A stretch of DNA of 64,000 nt from Streptomyces omiyaensis (GCF_014650895.1 NZ_BMVV01000013.1:63097-127096); one strand, 5' to 3'. Positions 1 through 9,249 are shown, counted from the stretch's first letter. A program made the numbers and translations. The notes: generated by a model not told the origin, from the sequence alone.

Positions 1-111
1 GCGGGCGAGCACCAGGTGGACGGTGCCCGCCGGGCCCTCGGGCACGCCTACGGCGGCGGCGCCCAGTTCTTCGCCATGTGGCTGGTGGGCGCCGAACCGC
101 CGGCCGGCTGA
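1..111 (+). CDS. C-terminal fragment of a thiolase-family protein (cut by window edge)
   Basis: Only the last 36 residues are present; the gene runs in from the left. They contain a GHAYGGGAQFFAMWLVG stretch. This Gly-rich C-terminal motif is typical of the thiolase superfamily branch found in actinomycetes as acetyl-CoA acetyltransferase or lipid-transfer (SCP-x-like) proteins. The stop codon lies 6 bp before the stop of the convergent glucosaminidase gene. The active-site cysteine would be outside the window, so activity cannot be judged. Confidence 0.7.
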   Translation, partial: AGEHQVDGARRALGHAYGGGAQFFAMWLVGAEPPAG

Positions 112-117
112 GCCGGT

Positions 118-2376
118 TCAGGCGCGCAGGCCGTCCCGCACCCGGGTCGCCAGCGCCACCGGATCGCCCTTCGTGGTCACCGGGAAGGTGTTCCGCCGCA
201 GGTTCCACTGGTTCTCCCAGGCGAACCAGTCGATCGCGACGGGCGCCCGCCCGGTGACCAGGGCGGTCTCCAGCGAGTCCAGGTAGGCCGACCAGCGGGG
301 CGCGTAGAAGTCCGACACCAGCCCCGACCACTCGCGGTTGGCGTAGTCGTGCAGCCCCGCCTCGCTCCCCGCCCGGTGCCCCCAGGTCGTGACGAGCGAG
401 CGGGCGTCGAACTCCAGCGCGGCCCGCTCCGCGTCCGACCGCGCCCACGAGCGGGCCCCCTCCAGCCACGGGCCGAGGAGGAACCGCCGGTCGGTGGCGA
501 GGACCTCGTCGAGCAGCGCCATCGACCGCCGCCACTCCGCCGCCCGCGCCCGGAACCCGGCCAGGTCCTTCGCCTCGTACGCCGCCTTGAGCCGCGGCAG
601 CAGCACCCGGCTCCGGTTGGTGAGCGCCTGCCGGGCCGTGTCCACCAGGTCGAAGCGGTACGCGTCGGTGGACCGCAGCGCCGGCGCCACCTGGAGCAGC
701 TCGGTCAGCGCGCTCTCCACCGTCGCCGCGTCGTACCGCATCGTCTTGGGCCCCCAGGAGGCCGCGGTCCGCACGGTCAGGCTCGGACGGGCGGTGAAGA
801 GGCTGTCCTGGGACTCGCTCCAGCCGTTGGACGGAGTGCCGTACGGGCCCTGGCGCAGCCACTCCCAGGCCTTGGCGGCGTGCGCGTCGGGGGCGCCGTA
901 GCGGCGGGCCGCGTAGCGGGCGAACCAGTCGGCGTGGTCCACCGGGGCGTCCCGCCAGGCCAGTTCGGTGAAGAGCGAGAAGGTCACCGGGTTGGCGGAG
1001 GTGGCCTCCGGCAGGAAGGCGATCCCCCGCAGGGCGCTGCCCGGCTTCGTCCGCCACGCCTCGAACCGGTCCGTCCACACCGAGGTGTTGGCGCCGATCG
1101 TGGTGTGCCCGCCGAAGTTGGGGATGGTGCCGAAGGCGTACGGCGTCCCGGACCAGGCCGTCTCCCGGTCCAGGTTGTCGTAGCGGTCGGAGAGGCCGTC
1201 CACCACGAGCAGCCGGGAGGTGTCCACGCCGGCGAGCAGCTCGGCCTTCGGGTTGCGCTGCCAGCCGAGCAGCACCCAGGTCGCGCCCGGGCGGGCGTCG
1301 TCGAGCGTCTGCATCACCCGGGAGGCGGCCTCGCCGACCGGCACGTCCCCGGCGTTCCCGCCCTCGTGCAGCAGGTCCATCTTGTACATCGTGGTGGTGC
1401 CGAGCAGCCGCGCCTGGTGGCGGTAGAACGCCGAGGCGACGCGGGGGAAGAGCGCCCCGCGCGGATCGAGCCAGTCCGGCCGGGTGAAGCCGATCCAGCG
1501 GCCCTGCGGCACCACCCGGCCCTCCGGGTTGCGCTCCGTGAAGCCCGGCGGCACGGTGCCGAAGTACCCCGGCAGCACCGGTGTCATCCCCAGCTCGCGC
1601 AGCCGGTCCACGATCCGCTTGCCGAGCGCCGCCCGGCGGGCGATCAGCTGTTCGGTCACCGGCCCTCCGAACGAGGACATGTTCTGCATCAGCCACCACG
1701 GCTGGTGCGCGGGGCCCGGGATCCACGCGCGCAGCTCCGCGTCCGTGTAGCCGAACTCCTGGAAGGCGGCGTGGTAGGCGGCCTCGGCACCCATCTGTAC
1801 GAACACCTCGTTCACCCCGTGCAGGGCGAGGAGGTCGATCTGGCGTTCGTACGCCGCCCAGTCCCGGTAGGCGCCCGAATAGCCGTCGTCCGTGTCGTTG
1901 AGCGCGAAGCGGTGCGGCACCGAGGCCGACTCGCGGACCGTGGCCGCCGGTCCGGGCAGCCGGTCCGGCAGCGCCGCGAGGCTGTCCCCGGGCGAGCCGA
2001 GGTCCACCCCCACGGTGTAGGCGAGGTACCAGTGCACCCCGCGCAGCAGGACCGCGGGCGTGGTGCCCGTGACCACGATCCGCCCCGTCGAACCCGACAC
2101 CGTGAACGTGTCGCCCGCGCCGGTCCTCGGCACCAGGACCAGGTCGAACTGGCCCGCGTGCCGGGGCATCAGCCGTGTCAGCGCGGCCCGCGCGGCGCCC
2201 GCCGAGTAGGCCGCCGCCGGGGCGCCGGCGGCACCGGCCGGGTCCGCCGCCGGCGCCCCGGGCTCGGCGGCCGCCCGCTCCGCGGAGGGCAGTGCGGTCA
2301 GCACGGCGGCGCACAGGGCGAGGGAGCAGGCCGAGCGGGCGGCCCAGGACCGCGCGCGGGAAGTGGGAGGTCTCAA
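118..2376 (-). CDS. secreted alpha-N-acetylglucosaminidase, GH89 (NAGLU family)
   Basis: A 752-residue protein with a basic, Ala/Leu-rich signal peptide of about 37 residues. The body matches GH89: a small N-terminal domain, then the barrel with FALNDTDDGYSGAYRDW, HGVNEVFVQMGAEAAYH and WWLMQNMSSFGGP. The expected catalytic acids of the family (human NAGLU Glu316 and Glu446) correspond by context to Glu338 in LLHEGG and Glu457 in FLPEATSANPV. Family members release terminal alpha-linked GlcNAc from heparan-type or mucin-type glycans. Which glycan this one cuts is not visible. It may be relevant that two sulfatases lie in the same window, but they are more than 30 kb away. Transcribed divergently from the large regulator at 2692. 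Confidence 0.9.
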   Translation of the reverse strand: MRPPTSRARSWAARSACSLALCAAVLTALPSAERAAAEPGAPAADPAGAAGAPAAAYSAGAARAALTRLMPRHAGQFDLVLVPRTGAGDTFTVSGSTGRIVVTGTTPAVLLRGVHWYLAYTVGVDLGSPGDSLAALPDRLPGPAATVRESASVPHRFALNDTDDGYSGAYRDWAAYERQIDLLALHGVNEVFVQMGAEAAYHAAFQEFGYTDAELRAWIPGPAHQPWWLMQNMSSFGGPVTEQLIARRAALGKRIVDRLRELGMTPVLPGYFGTVPPGFTERNPEGRVVPQGRWIGFTRPDWLDPRGALFPRVASAFYRHQARLLGTTTMYKMDLLHEGGNAGDVPVGEAASRVMQTLDDARPGATWVLLGWQRNPKAELLAGVDTSRLLVVDGLSDRYDNLDRETAWSGTPYAFGTIPNFGGHTTIGANTSVWTDRFEAWRTKPGSALRGIAFLPEATSANPVTFSLFTELAWRDAPVDHADWFARYAARRYGAPDAHAAKAWEWLRQGPYGTPSNGWSESQDSLFTARPSLTVRTAASWGPKTMRYDAATVESALTELLQVAPALRSTDAYRFDLVDTARQALTNRSRVLLPRLKAAYEAKDLAGFRARAAEWRRSMALLDEVLATDRRFLLGPWLEGARSWARSDAERAALEFDARSLVTTWGHRAGSEAGLHDYANREWSGLVSDFYAPRWSAYLDSLETALVTGRAPVAIDWFAWENQWNLRRNTFPVTTKGDPVALATRVRDGLRA

Positions 2377-2691
2377 GTGCGGCTCATCCCCTCGTACGAA
2401 ACCATGGAGCGATCATGAACTGACCGTCCGTCATATGGGAGTATTCGGCGGCACCCCGGTCAAGGACGACACGCGCCGCGCGCCCCTTCCCCGACTCCGT
2501 ACATCTGTCCGTCGAACACGCCCCGACCTGCGGGTCGGCGGGGGCGTCCGGCCCCCCGAAGACCACCCGAACTGCTTGGGGGAATGCCGTTACACGGACC
2601 ACGTTCCGGCGTACGCTGGACCTTTCGTGGGGTGATCGCCCCGGCGCCCCGACCGTGCGCCGGGCGTGCGCCCCCTGTGTGGGGGTGGAAC
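2377..2691. promoter_or_regulatory. divergent intergenic region between GH89 and the LuxR-type regulator
   Basis: About 315 bp without a credible gene. A TACGCT hexamer near 2613 and surrounding mixed sequence could be a -10 for the plus-strand regulator, but I see no convincing -35. Small open frames here have poor codon-position bias. No palindromic operator stood out. Confidence 0.3.
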
Positions 2692-5600
2692 GTGGCACGA
2701 CAGGACGGCAGGCCGGCCCGACAGGGCTTCGGCCTCTTCGAACGCGAGGTCGCGCTCGACGCCGCCGAGGAGGCGCTCGACCTGCTGGCCGGCCTCGCCG
2801 GCGAGCCCCCGTCCCCGCCCGAGCGCGTCCCGGCCCCGCGCGATCCCCGCGTCGTCCCCCTCCGCAGCCGCACCGGCTCCGCCGACGCCGCCCGCCCCGC
2901 CGAACCTCCCGCCGCGCGCGGCGGCGTCCTCGTCTACGCCGCGCCCGCCGGGCTCGGCAAGACCACCCTCCTGGCCGAGATCCGCCGCCGGGCCGGAGCC
3001 CGCGGCTGCACCGTCCTGTCCGCCCGCGGCGGCGACCAGGAGCAGCGCGTCGCCTTCCACGTCGCCCGCCAGCTCCTCCAGCCGCAGCTCGCCCACGCCT
3101 CCGACGCCGAGCTCCGCGAACGGCTCGGATCCTGGTACGACATCGTCGGCCCCGCCCTCGGCCTGCGGGCCGCCACCGCCGGCTCCCCGCCCGACCCGCA
3201 GGGCCTGCGCGACGGCCTCGACTGGGTCCTGACCCACCTCGCCGTCCGCCGCGCCCCGCTGGTCGTCGTCCTCGACGACGCCCACTGGGCCGACCCGGAG
3301 TCCCTCGGCTGGCTCGCCTCCTTCGCGCCGCGCGCCGAGGACCTCCCCATGCTCCTCGTCGTCGCCTACCGGCCCGACGAACTCCCCGACGAAGGCGCCG
3401 AGTTCACAGGACACCGGTCCGGACAGCGCCCGCTCGGCCTGGCCCCGCTCACCCCTGAGGCCGTCGCCCGCCTCGTCCGCGACCGGATCGGCGCCCACGC
3501 CGACGACGCCTTCTGCCGCGACTTCTGGACCGTCACCTCCGGCAACCCCTTCGAGACCGTCGAGCTCGCCGCCAAGGTCCGCGACCGCGGCCTCGACCCC
3601 ACCGGCGACGGCGCCCACGAGCTCCGCGACCTCGCCGCCGCCCTCAAGGGCAGCGGACTCGTCAGCCGCCTCGAACGGCTCGGCGCGGCCACCGTCCGCC
3701 TCGCGTGGGCGTGCGCCGTCCTCGGCACCGAGATCTCCCCGGCCCTCGCCGGCGCCCTCGCGGGCCTGGGCGACGAGGCCGTCGCCGACTGCGCCGGACG
3801 CCTCCGCGAGGCCCGCGTCCTCGCCGACACCGGCTCCGACGGCCCGCTCGAGTTCGTCCACCCGCTGATCGCCAGCACCGTCTACCGCTCCATCCCCGAC
3901 GCCCTGCGGGTCGCCCTGCACGGGCAGGCCGCCTGGTGCGTCATCGACGCCGGACTCGGCCCCGCCACCGCGGCCCGCCACCTCCTGGAGACCCACCCCG
4001 AGGGAGACTCCTGGGTCGTCGCCCAGCTCCGCGCCGCCGCCCGCGAGAACCTCCGCGCCGGCGCCCCCGACGCGGCCCGCCGCCACCTCGCCCGCGCCCT
4101 GCGCGAACCTCCCTCCGCCGACGAGCGCGCCGCCGTCCTCTTCGAGCTCGGCTCCGCCTCGCTGCTCACCGAACCCGCCACCACCGTCAACCACCTGCGC
4201 GCCGCCCTGGAGGAGCCCATCTCCGACCAGGCCCTGCGCCAGGGCATCGTCTACTGCCTCTCCCAGGTCCTCGCCCACAGCGACCGCCTCGTCGAGGCCT
4301 CCGAGCTGCTGGAGAGCGAGAGCCGCCAGGCCACCGACGCCCGCAGCCGGCTCCGCATCCAGGCCGAGCGCTTCATGTGGGACGCGCTCCGCTCCGACGA
4401 ACCCGAGTCCCCGGCCCGCTCCCGCCGCCTGGCCGCCCTCGCCGACCGGCTCACCGGCCGCGACCTCACGGAGCGCTACATCATCGGTCTGCGCGCCTGG
4501 GACGCCACCCTGCGCGCCGAGCCCGCCACCGTCGCCCTCCGCCACGCGGAGCGGGCCCTCGAAGGCGGCCTGAGCTGGGCCGACGAGAGCCGCGGCTTCG
4601 AGGTCCCGGTCCTCGTCGCGCTCATCCACCTCTACGCCGACCGGCCCGGCCGCGCCGAGGAGCTCTTCGCCGCCGGCACCGCCGAGTTCGAGAAGCAGGG
4701 CTGGCGCGGCGCCCACCTCTCCTTCGCCTACACCCTCCTCGGCTACATCCGCTTCCGGCGCGGCCGCCTCATGGAGGCCGAGGACTTCGTCCGCGCGGGC
4801 CTCCGCCTCGCCGAGCGCGTCGGCCCCCGCACCCCCGCCCTCTGGTACGCGACCGGCGTCATGATCGAGGTCCTGATCGCCCGGGGCCGTACGGAGGAGG
4901 CGGAGCGGGTCGCCCGCGAGCACGACTTCGGCGAGCCCTTCCCCGCCGCCGTCACCATCCCCGACTGCGAGACCGTCCATGCCGGACTGCTCCTCGCCCT
5001 CGGCCGCCCCGAGGAGGCCGCCGCCGAGCTGACCGACATCGGCCGGCGCCTCGACCCCCGCGGCAAGCGCAACCCGTCCTGCTGTCCCTGGCAGCTCCAC
5101 CTCGCCCTCGCCGAGGCGGCCACCCATCCCGCGCGGGCACTCGCCACCGCCCAGGACGCCGTCGCCCGCGCCCGCCAGTACGGCGCGCCCTCCGCGATCG
5201 GCCAGGCGCTGCGCGTGACCGCCGAGGTCTCCGAGGGCGCCGAGCGGATCAAGCTCCTGGAGGAGTCCGTCGACTGGCTGGACCAGTCCCCGGCCGCCTA
5301 CGAGCTGGCCCGCTCGCTGGTCGCCCTCGGAGCCGCGCTCCGCCGCACCGAGCGCCACGCCGAAGCCGCCGAGCACCTCTACCGCGGCCTGGAGACCGCC
5401 CAGGACTGCGGCGCCGACGGCCTCGTCGAGGAGGCCCGCGCCGAGCTGGCCGCCGCCGGGCTGCGCCCGCGCGCCCTGCACACCGCCGACGGCAACTCGC
5501 TCACCGCCCGTGAGCGGGCCGCCGCCCGGGCCATCGTCAGCGGTCTCGACCCGGCCGCCGCCCTCGGCGTCGCCCCGACCGCCGCGGCCCGGCTGCTCTC

Positions 5601-5715
5601 CGCCGTCTACCGCAAGCTGGGCACCGACCGCGCCGGGCTCGTCCACGCCCTGGGCGACGCCGACGAGCGGGAGGAGGCGGAGACGACGCCCGGGGAGGCG
5701 GATCCGGTGGGCTGA
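2692..5715 (+). CDS. large ATP-binding LuxR-family (LAL-like) regulator with degenerate HTH
   Basis: The protein has 1007 residues from a GTG start at 2692, preceded by a GGGGGTGG ribosome site; upstream in-frame starts lack one. An AAA/STAND NTPase domain carries Walker A (APAGLGKTT, about residues 84-92) and Walker B (LVVVLDDAHWAD, about 190-200). A long helical TPR-like region follows, then a C-terminal segment starting LTARERAAARAIVSGL and ending AVYRKLGTDRAGLVHAL. The last part aligns with the LuxR HTH, but the recognition helix (usually SxxTVxxHLxxIYRKLG) reads VAPTAAARLLSAVYRKLG and has lost the usual Thr-Val and His-Leu. The architecture is that of LAL transcription regulators. DNA binding is doubtful and the effector is unknown. 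It is followed by a hairpin at 5736 and is probably monocistronic. Confidence 0.75.
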   Translation: MARQDGRPARQGFGLFEREVALDAAEEALDLLAGLAGEPPSPPERVPAPRDPRVVPLRSRTGSADAARPAEPPAARGGVLVYAAPAGLGKTTLLAEIRRRAGARGCTVLSARGGDQEQRVAFHVARQLLQPQLAHASDAELRERLGSWYDIVGPALGLRAATAGSPPDPQGLRDGLDWVLTHLAVRRAPLVVVLDDAHWADPESLGWLASFAPRAEDLPMLLVVAYRPDELPDEGAEFTGHRSGQRPLGLAPLTPEAVARLVRDRIGAHADDAFCRDFWTVTSGNPFETVELAAKVRDRGLDPTGDGAHELRDLAAALKGSGLVSRLERLGAATVRLAWACAVLGTEISPALAGALAGLGDEAVADCAGRLREARVLADTGSDGPLEFVHPLIASTVYRSIPDALRVALHGQAAWCVIDAGLGPATAARHLLETHPEGDSWVVAQLRAAARENLRAGAPDAARRHLARALREPPSADERAAVLFELGSASLLTEPATTVNHLRAALEEPISDQALRQGIVYCLSQVLAHSDRLVEASELLESESRQATDARSRLRIQAERFMWDALRSDEPESPARSRRLAALADRLTGRDLTERYIIGLRAWDATLRAEPATVALRHAERALEGGLSWADESRGFEVPVLVALIHLYADRPGRAEELFAAGTAEFEKQGWRGAHLSFAYTLLGYIRFRRGRLMEAEDFVRAGLRLAERVGPRTPALWYATGVMIEVLIARGRTEEAERVAREHDFGEPFPAAVTIPDCETVHAGLLLALGRPEEAAAELTDIGRRLDPRGKRNPSCCPWQLHLALAEAATHPARALATAQDAVARARQYGAPSAIGQALRVTAEVSEGAERIKLLEESVDWLDQSPAAYELARSLVALGAALRRTERHAEAAEHLYRGLETAQDCGADGLVEEARAELAAAGLRPRALHTADGNSLTARERAAARAIVSGLDPAAALGVAPTAAARLLSAVYRKLGTDRAGLVHALGDADEREEAETTPGEADPVG

Positions 5716-5735
5716 GGCGGCCCGGCCCACCCGGA

Positions 5736-5757
5736 CGGCTCCGGAAGGGCGGAGCCG
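5736..5757 (+). terminator. candidate terminator after the LAL-like regulator
   Basis: A perfect 8-bp stem (CGGCTCCG / CGGAGCCG) with a 6-nt loop lies 20 bp after the stop codon. There is no U-tract, as is usual in Streptomyces. Confidence 0.5.
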
Positions 5758-5795
5758 GGCGCCGCACCGCGCGCCTGGGCACGTACCATGGCCGT

Positions 5796-6293
5796 ATGTC
5801 CTTCCTCCGCCGCCGCAGCGCGACTCCCGCCGGCCCGGACTTCGATGTCCTGGCCATGGATCCGGGCGACTGGCCCGGCAATCTCGGCGCCGGTCTGCTG
5901 CCCGCTCCCGACGGTTCCTGCCAGGGCGTCTTCCTGCGCTACGACCTCTTCGGCGGCCGCGGCCCCGCGATGATCATCGGCAACCTCCCCGAGGGCTCCC
6001 CGGCCCGGGAGCTCGCCGAGGGCCAGATCCCCTTCGAGGTCGCCCAGCTCCTCGCCGCGCTCGAGAACGACGAGCCGGTCGAGGTGCTCGACACCGAGGA
6101 CGTCCCCGTCATGCAGGGCGACAACCTCCTCATCGTGCGTCGCCTCAAGCTCTCCGAGAGCCGCATCTCCTGCGTCCAGTTCGACCGCAGCGACAACGTC
6201 CTCGTCACGATCGCCAGTTGGGACCGGCCGATCACCGACGACCTCTACGCGCTGCTGAAGCCGCTGCCCGCCGAGCTGTTCCAGCAGGGCTGA
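5796..6293 (+). CDS. conserved actinobacterial protein of unknown function
   Basis: A 165-residue soluble, acidic protein (MSFLRRRSATPAGPDFDVLAMDP onward) with no membrane segment or signal and no motif I recognise. Codon use is typical of the window. The compact, non-repetitive sequence with alternating hydrophobic strands (GVFLRYDLFGG, NLLIVRRLKLSE) looks like a small folded alpha/beta protein. The S4-domain gene starts 17 bp after its stop, so the two are probably co-transcribed. No function is assigned. Confidence 0.75.
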   Translation: MSFLRRRSATPAGPDFDVLAMDPGDWPGNLGAGLLPAPDGSCQGVFLRYDLFGGRGPAMIIGNLPEGSPARELAEGQIPFEVAQLLAALENDEPVEVLDTEDVPVMQGDNLLIVRRLKLSESRISCVQFDRSDNVLVTIASWDRPITDDLYALLKPLPAELFQQG

Positions 6294-6310
6294 GAGCGGG
6301 GCGGGGGCCG

Positions 6311-6679
6311 ATGAGCGCACGCGTCGACGCCTGGATCTGGGCGGTCCGGCTGACCAAGACCCGCTCCCAGGCCGCCGCGGCCTGCCGGGCGGGACACGTC
6401 AAGGTCAACGGCGAGCGGGCCAAGCCCGCCCAGTCCGTGAAGCCCGGCGACGAGGTCCGGATCTTCCACGGCGGCCGGGAGCGGATCGTCGAGGTCAAGG
6501 AGCTGCACGCCAAGCGGGTCGGCCCGCCGGTGGCCGCCGAGGCGTACGTGGACAACAGTCCGCCCCCGCCGCCGCGCGAGCACGTCGCCCTGGCCGCCGT
6601 CCGCGACCGCGGCGCGGGCCGCCCCACCAAGCGCGAGCGCCGCGAGCTCGACGAGCTGCGCGGCCGCGGCCCCCGGTAG
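6311..6679 (+). CDS. S4-domain RNA-binding protein, Hsp15-like
   Basis: A 122-residue basic protein. The S4 fold occupies the first 65 residues (VDAWIWAVRLTKTRSQAAAAC, GHVKVNGERAKPAQSVKPGDEVRI), followed by a charged tail ending RPTKRERRELDELRG. This matches the heat-shock protein 15 (HslR) family, which binds stalled 50S subunits carrying nascent chains. The ATG at 6311 lies just after the stop of the upstream unknown gene. The transcript probably ends at the long inverted repeat 6687-6832. Confidence 0.85.
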   Translation: MSARVDAWIWAVRLTKTRSQAAAACRAGHVKVNGERAKPAQSVKPGDEVRIFHGGRERIVEVKELHAKRVGPPVAAEAYVDNSPPPPPREHVALAAVRDRGAGRPTKRERRELDELRGRGPR

Positions 6680-6686
6680 GCCGTCC

Positions 6687-6832
6687 CTTCCGGATCCTGC
6701 CGGGCCCGCGCCGCCCGGCACCGCACCTCGCCGCCTCGTCGGGACACCCGGGTGCGTCCCGTACGGAGGCGCTCCTCCGCCTCGCGACGCACGGCCCCGG
6801 ACGGCGCGGGCCCGACCGGCAGGATCCGGAAG
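6687..6832. terminator. long nested inverted repeat between convergent genes
   Basis: Outer arms at 6687-6713 and 6802-6832 are complementary over 27 bp except for a 4-nt insertion (accg) in the right arm. The enclosed 88 bp contains smaller perfect hairpins, for example GGGAC/GTCCC and CGGAGG-CGCT-CCTCCG. It lies between the S4-protein gene (+) and geosmin synthase (-) and would fold on either transcript, so a bidirectional terminator is the simplest reading. Confidence 0.65.
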
Positions 6833-6927
6833 AGCCGGCCCGGGCGCCGGGGCCCCCAGGCCGGCCCGAGGGCCGACCCGGAGTCCCGGGGCGGCCCTTC
6901 CGTCCTTCCCGGAGCCTCCCGGGGCCG

Positions 6928-9144
6928 TCAGGCGAAGGCGGTCGCGACGCGCGCCGCCGTGGTGCCCAGTCCGCGCGGGGTGGTCCAGTCGGGCACGGGG
7001 GCCGCGTCGTCGGCGCGCTCGCGGAGCAGCGGGGTCCCGGCGCCGGCGTACACGTCCCCGGCGCCGTACCGCCGTACCGAGCGGTGCCAGTGCAGCACGC
7101 CAGCCAGCCAGTCCTCCAGCTCCCGCAGCCGTGCCTCGAAGGCCGCCCTGCCCTCCGCGTCCAGCTCGAAGTGGGCGTACATCAGCGGCACTTCGCGCTG
7201 CTTGAGGTGCTCGTACTGACGCAGCCGGCCGCGCATCAGCTCGTGCACCATCCCGACGGCGGTCTCCCGGTCGACGTCGAAGAACTTCTCCAGGACGAGC
7301 ACGCCGTTGTGCAGCTCGCCCTCGACCTCGACCTCCTTCTGGTACGAGTGGAGGTCGTTGATCAGCGCCCCGTAGTCCGCCACGGCGTTCTCCAGGGCAC
7401 GGACCGTGCCCGAGCGGTGCACCTCCTCGGGGAGGACGGAGCCGGTGCGCAGCCGGCCCATCAGCAGCGTCAGTTCGGAGCCGAAGGTGCTGCGCCGCAT
7501 CTCCACGTAGTCGACCGGGTCCGGCACGCGGTGCTGCGCCTGGTTGTGGAGCTCCCACATCCAGCTCTCCAGCATCGCGTCGAGGGAGCTCCACAGAGCG
7601 GTGCGCGCCTCCCGGCCCATCGGGGCGGCGGTCCGCGCCCAGACGTCGGCGAGGGCCCGCTCCAGCGCGTTCCCGGCGAACTCCGGCGCGGCGGCCGGGT
7701 CGTCCACCGGCAGGCAGGCCTTCAGCCGCGCGGTCTGCGCCCGGGCGCCCGCGAGGTCGCGCTTCCGGCCGAAGACCATCGGGTAGTAGTCGTCGGCGTA
7801 GGTGCCCCAGGTCAGCCAGAGGGCGCTCAGCTCCAGCTCCTCCAGGGTGGCGTCGGGGTCGATGCCGGCCGAGCAGAGGGCGAGGTCGAAGCCCTCCATC
7901 AGCGGCCGGTCCCAGATGTCGTCGAGCAGGCCCATCGCCTCGGCCCAGTCCTCGGAGCGGCGCTTGGCCTCCTGGTGGTGCGGGCTGAGGGCGAGCGGGT
8001 AGGGCAGTGCGAGGTCGGGCAGCGGGGAGGGGCCGACGGCGCGGTGGGGGGTGTGGCCCAGGGCCCGGAGGCGGGCCTCGGCGGGCCGTCCGCCGAACAG
8101 GCTCCGGACGTCGAGGACGCCGGTGCCGAGTGCCGGGGCGGCGGCGTCGGCCATGCCGTCGTTCATGTACCGGCTGGAGCGCATGTGCCACTCGTGGCCG
8201 CCCGACTGCCAGTCCTGGAGTCCCTTGGTGTACGCGCCGATCGCGGCGCACTCCAGGGGGGTGAGCCCCTCCTGCACGGCGAGCGCGGGCACTTCGGTGA
8301 GGGCGGTGTTCTCGAACTGCTGGAGCCGTGAGGTCAGCAGGTCGTTGACGGCGTCGGCGGCCTGCTGGGTGGAGCAGCCGAGGAAGTGCTCCAGGACGAG
8401 CACGCCGTTGCTGTTCTCGCCCTCGTCCTCGACCTCGCGCTGGTACGAGAAGAGGTCGTTGCGCAGGTGGACGGCGTCCGAGAAGGAGTCGCGGAGCACC
8501 CGCAGGGGGCGGGAGCGGGCGACCCGGTCGGGGACCTCGGCGCCGGCGGCGTACTCCACGAGTCCGGCGGACCAGGGGGCGCCGCCGACCTTGCGGCGCA
8601 TCTCGATGTATTCGAGGGGGTTGGCGATCCGTCCCTCGTTGATGTTGTCGAGCTCCCAGAGGGATTCGTGCAGGAGGGCCTCGGTGGCCTCGGCGAAGCG
8701 GAGCCGCCAGCCGTCGGACATCGAGGGGACGGTGCGCCGCCACAGGTCGGCGAGGCCGGCCTCCACCGGGTTGAGCGGCTCGGGCATGCCGGCGGCGGGG
8801 TCGGCCGGCATGAAGTGGGGGAGGCGGTCGAGGTACTCCTTGCTGCCCGCCCGGTCCTGGGTGCGTTTGAAGACCTCCAGGAAGTGGTCGTCGAAGAAGA
8901 AGACCCACGTGTACCAGTCGGTGACGAGGTTGAGCGCGTCCTCGTCGCAGTCGGGGTGGGTGTAGGCGCAGAGCAGCGCGTAGTCGTGCGCGTCGAGGTC
9001 GGCCGTCTCCCAGACCCCGGAGCCCTCCAGCATCCCCATCGCGCGGGCCCAGTCCCGGGTGTGCGTCCGGGCGGCCTCCACATGGGTGTTGAGGCGCGCC
9101 GGATACGGGACGTAGAAATCCGGCATGGCGAAGGGCTGAGGCAT
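6928..9144 (-). CDS. geoA: germacradienol/geosmin synthase
   Basis: A 738-residue bifunctional sesquiterpene cyclase. The N-terminal half converts farnesyl diphosphate to germacradienol and germacrene D; the C-terminal half converts germacradienol to geosmin. The N-terminal metal site is clear: DDHFLE at residues 85-90 and the NSE triad in NDLFSYQRE at about 229-237. The C-terminal half has the shorter acidic motif (ADDYYP) and its own NDLHSYQKE NSE motif. Sequence blocks such as MGMLEGSGVW and YTKGLQDWQSGGHEWHMRSSRYMN match the known Streptomyces enzyme, and the length is as expected (about 726 in S. coelicolor). The ATG at 9144 gives the conserved MPQPF..P-FY-PYPARLN N-terminus; an earlier in-frame ATG at 9234 would add an unrelated leader. 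No partner gene follows; the inverted repeat at 6687-6832 ends the transcript. Confidence 0.95.
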   Translation of the reverse strand: MPQPFAMPDFYVPYPARLNTHVEAARTHTRDWARAMGMLEGSGVWETADLDAHDYALLCAYTHPDCDEDALNLVTDWYTWVFFFDDHFLEVFKRTQDRAGSKEYLDRLPHFMPADPAAGMPEPLNPVEAGLADLWRRTVPSMSDGWRLRFAEATEALLHESLWELDNINEGRIANPLEYIEMRRKVGGAPWSAGLVEYAAGAEVPDRVARSRPLRVLRDSFSDAVHLRNDLFSYQREVEDEGENSNGVLVLEHFLGCSTQQAADAVNDLLTSRLQQFENTALTEVPALAVQEGLTPLECAAIGAYTKGLQDWQSGGHEWHMRSSRYMNDGMADAAAPALGTGVLDVRSLFGGRPAEARLRALGHTPHRAVGPSPLPDLALPYPLALSPHHQEAKRRSEDWAEAMGLLDDIWDRPLMEGFDLALCSAGIDPDATLEELELSALWLTWGTYADDYYPMVFGRKRDLAGARAQTARLKACLPVDDPAAAPEFAGNALERALADVWARTAAPMGREARTALWSSLDAMLESWMWELHNQAQHRVPDPVDYVEMRRSTFGSELTLLMGRLRTGSVLPEEVHRSGTVRALENAVADYGALINDLHSYQKEVEVEGELHNGVLVLEKFFDVDRETAVGMVHELMRGRLRQYEHLKQREVPLMYAHFELDAEGRAAFEARLRELEDWLAGVLHWHRSVRRYGAGDVYAGAGTPLLRERADDAAPVPDWTTPRGLGTTAARVATAFA

Positions 9145-9249
9145 GTGCGGACGGGCCTTTCCGGTGGGCGGGTGCTGTTCCGGCCCAGCCTTACCCCTGC
9201 CCCGGCCGCCGAACTCGGGCTCGGTAATAGTCATATGAGCAGAGGAAAG
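9145..9249 (-). promoter_or_regulatory. leader/promoter region of geosmin synthase
   Basis: The interval contains a rare AT-rich island at about 9222-9242 (CATATGACTATTACC on the minus strand), the best place for a -10 element. A GGAAAGG ribosome site sits about 11 nt before the ATG. No clear -35 was found. It lies directly after the amidase terminator, so geosmin synthase has its own promoter. Confidence 0.35.

Noticed and set aside
2384..2698. A 104-codon minus-strand frame in the GH89/regulator gap
   Set aside because: Codon-position bias is poor, no ribosome site was found, and it overlaps the regulator start.
2590..5730. A 1046-codon open frame on the minus strand opposite the LAL-like regulator
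   Set aside because: Its Gly/Ala/Val/Glu-rich sequence is the mirror of a high-GC3 gene. It has no recognisable domain, while the plus strand has Walker motifs.
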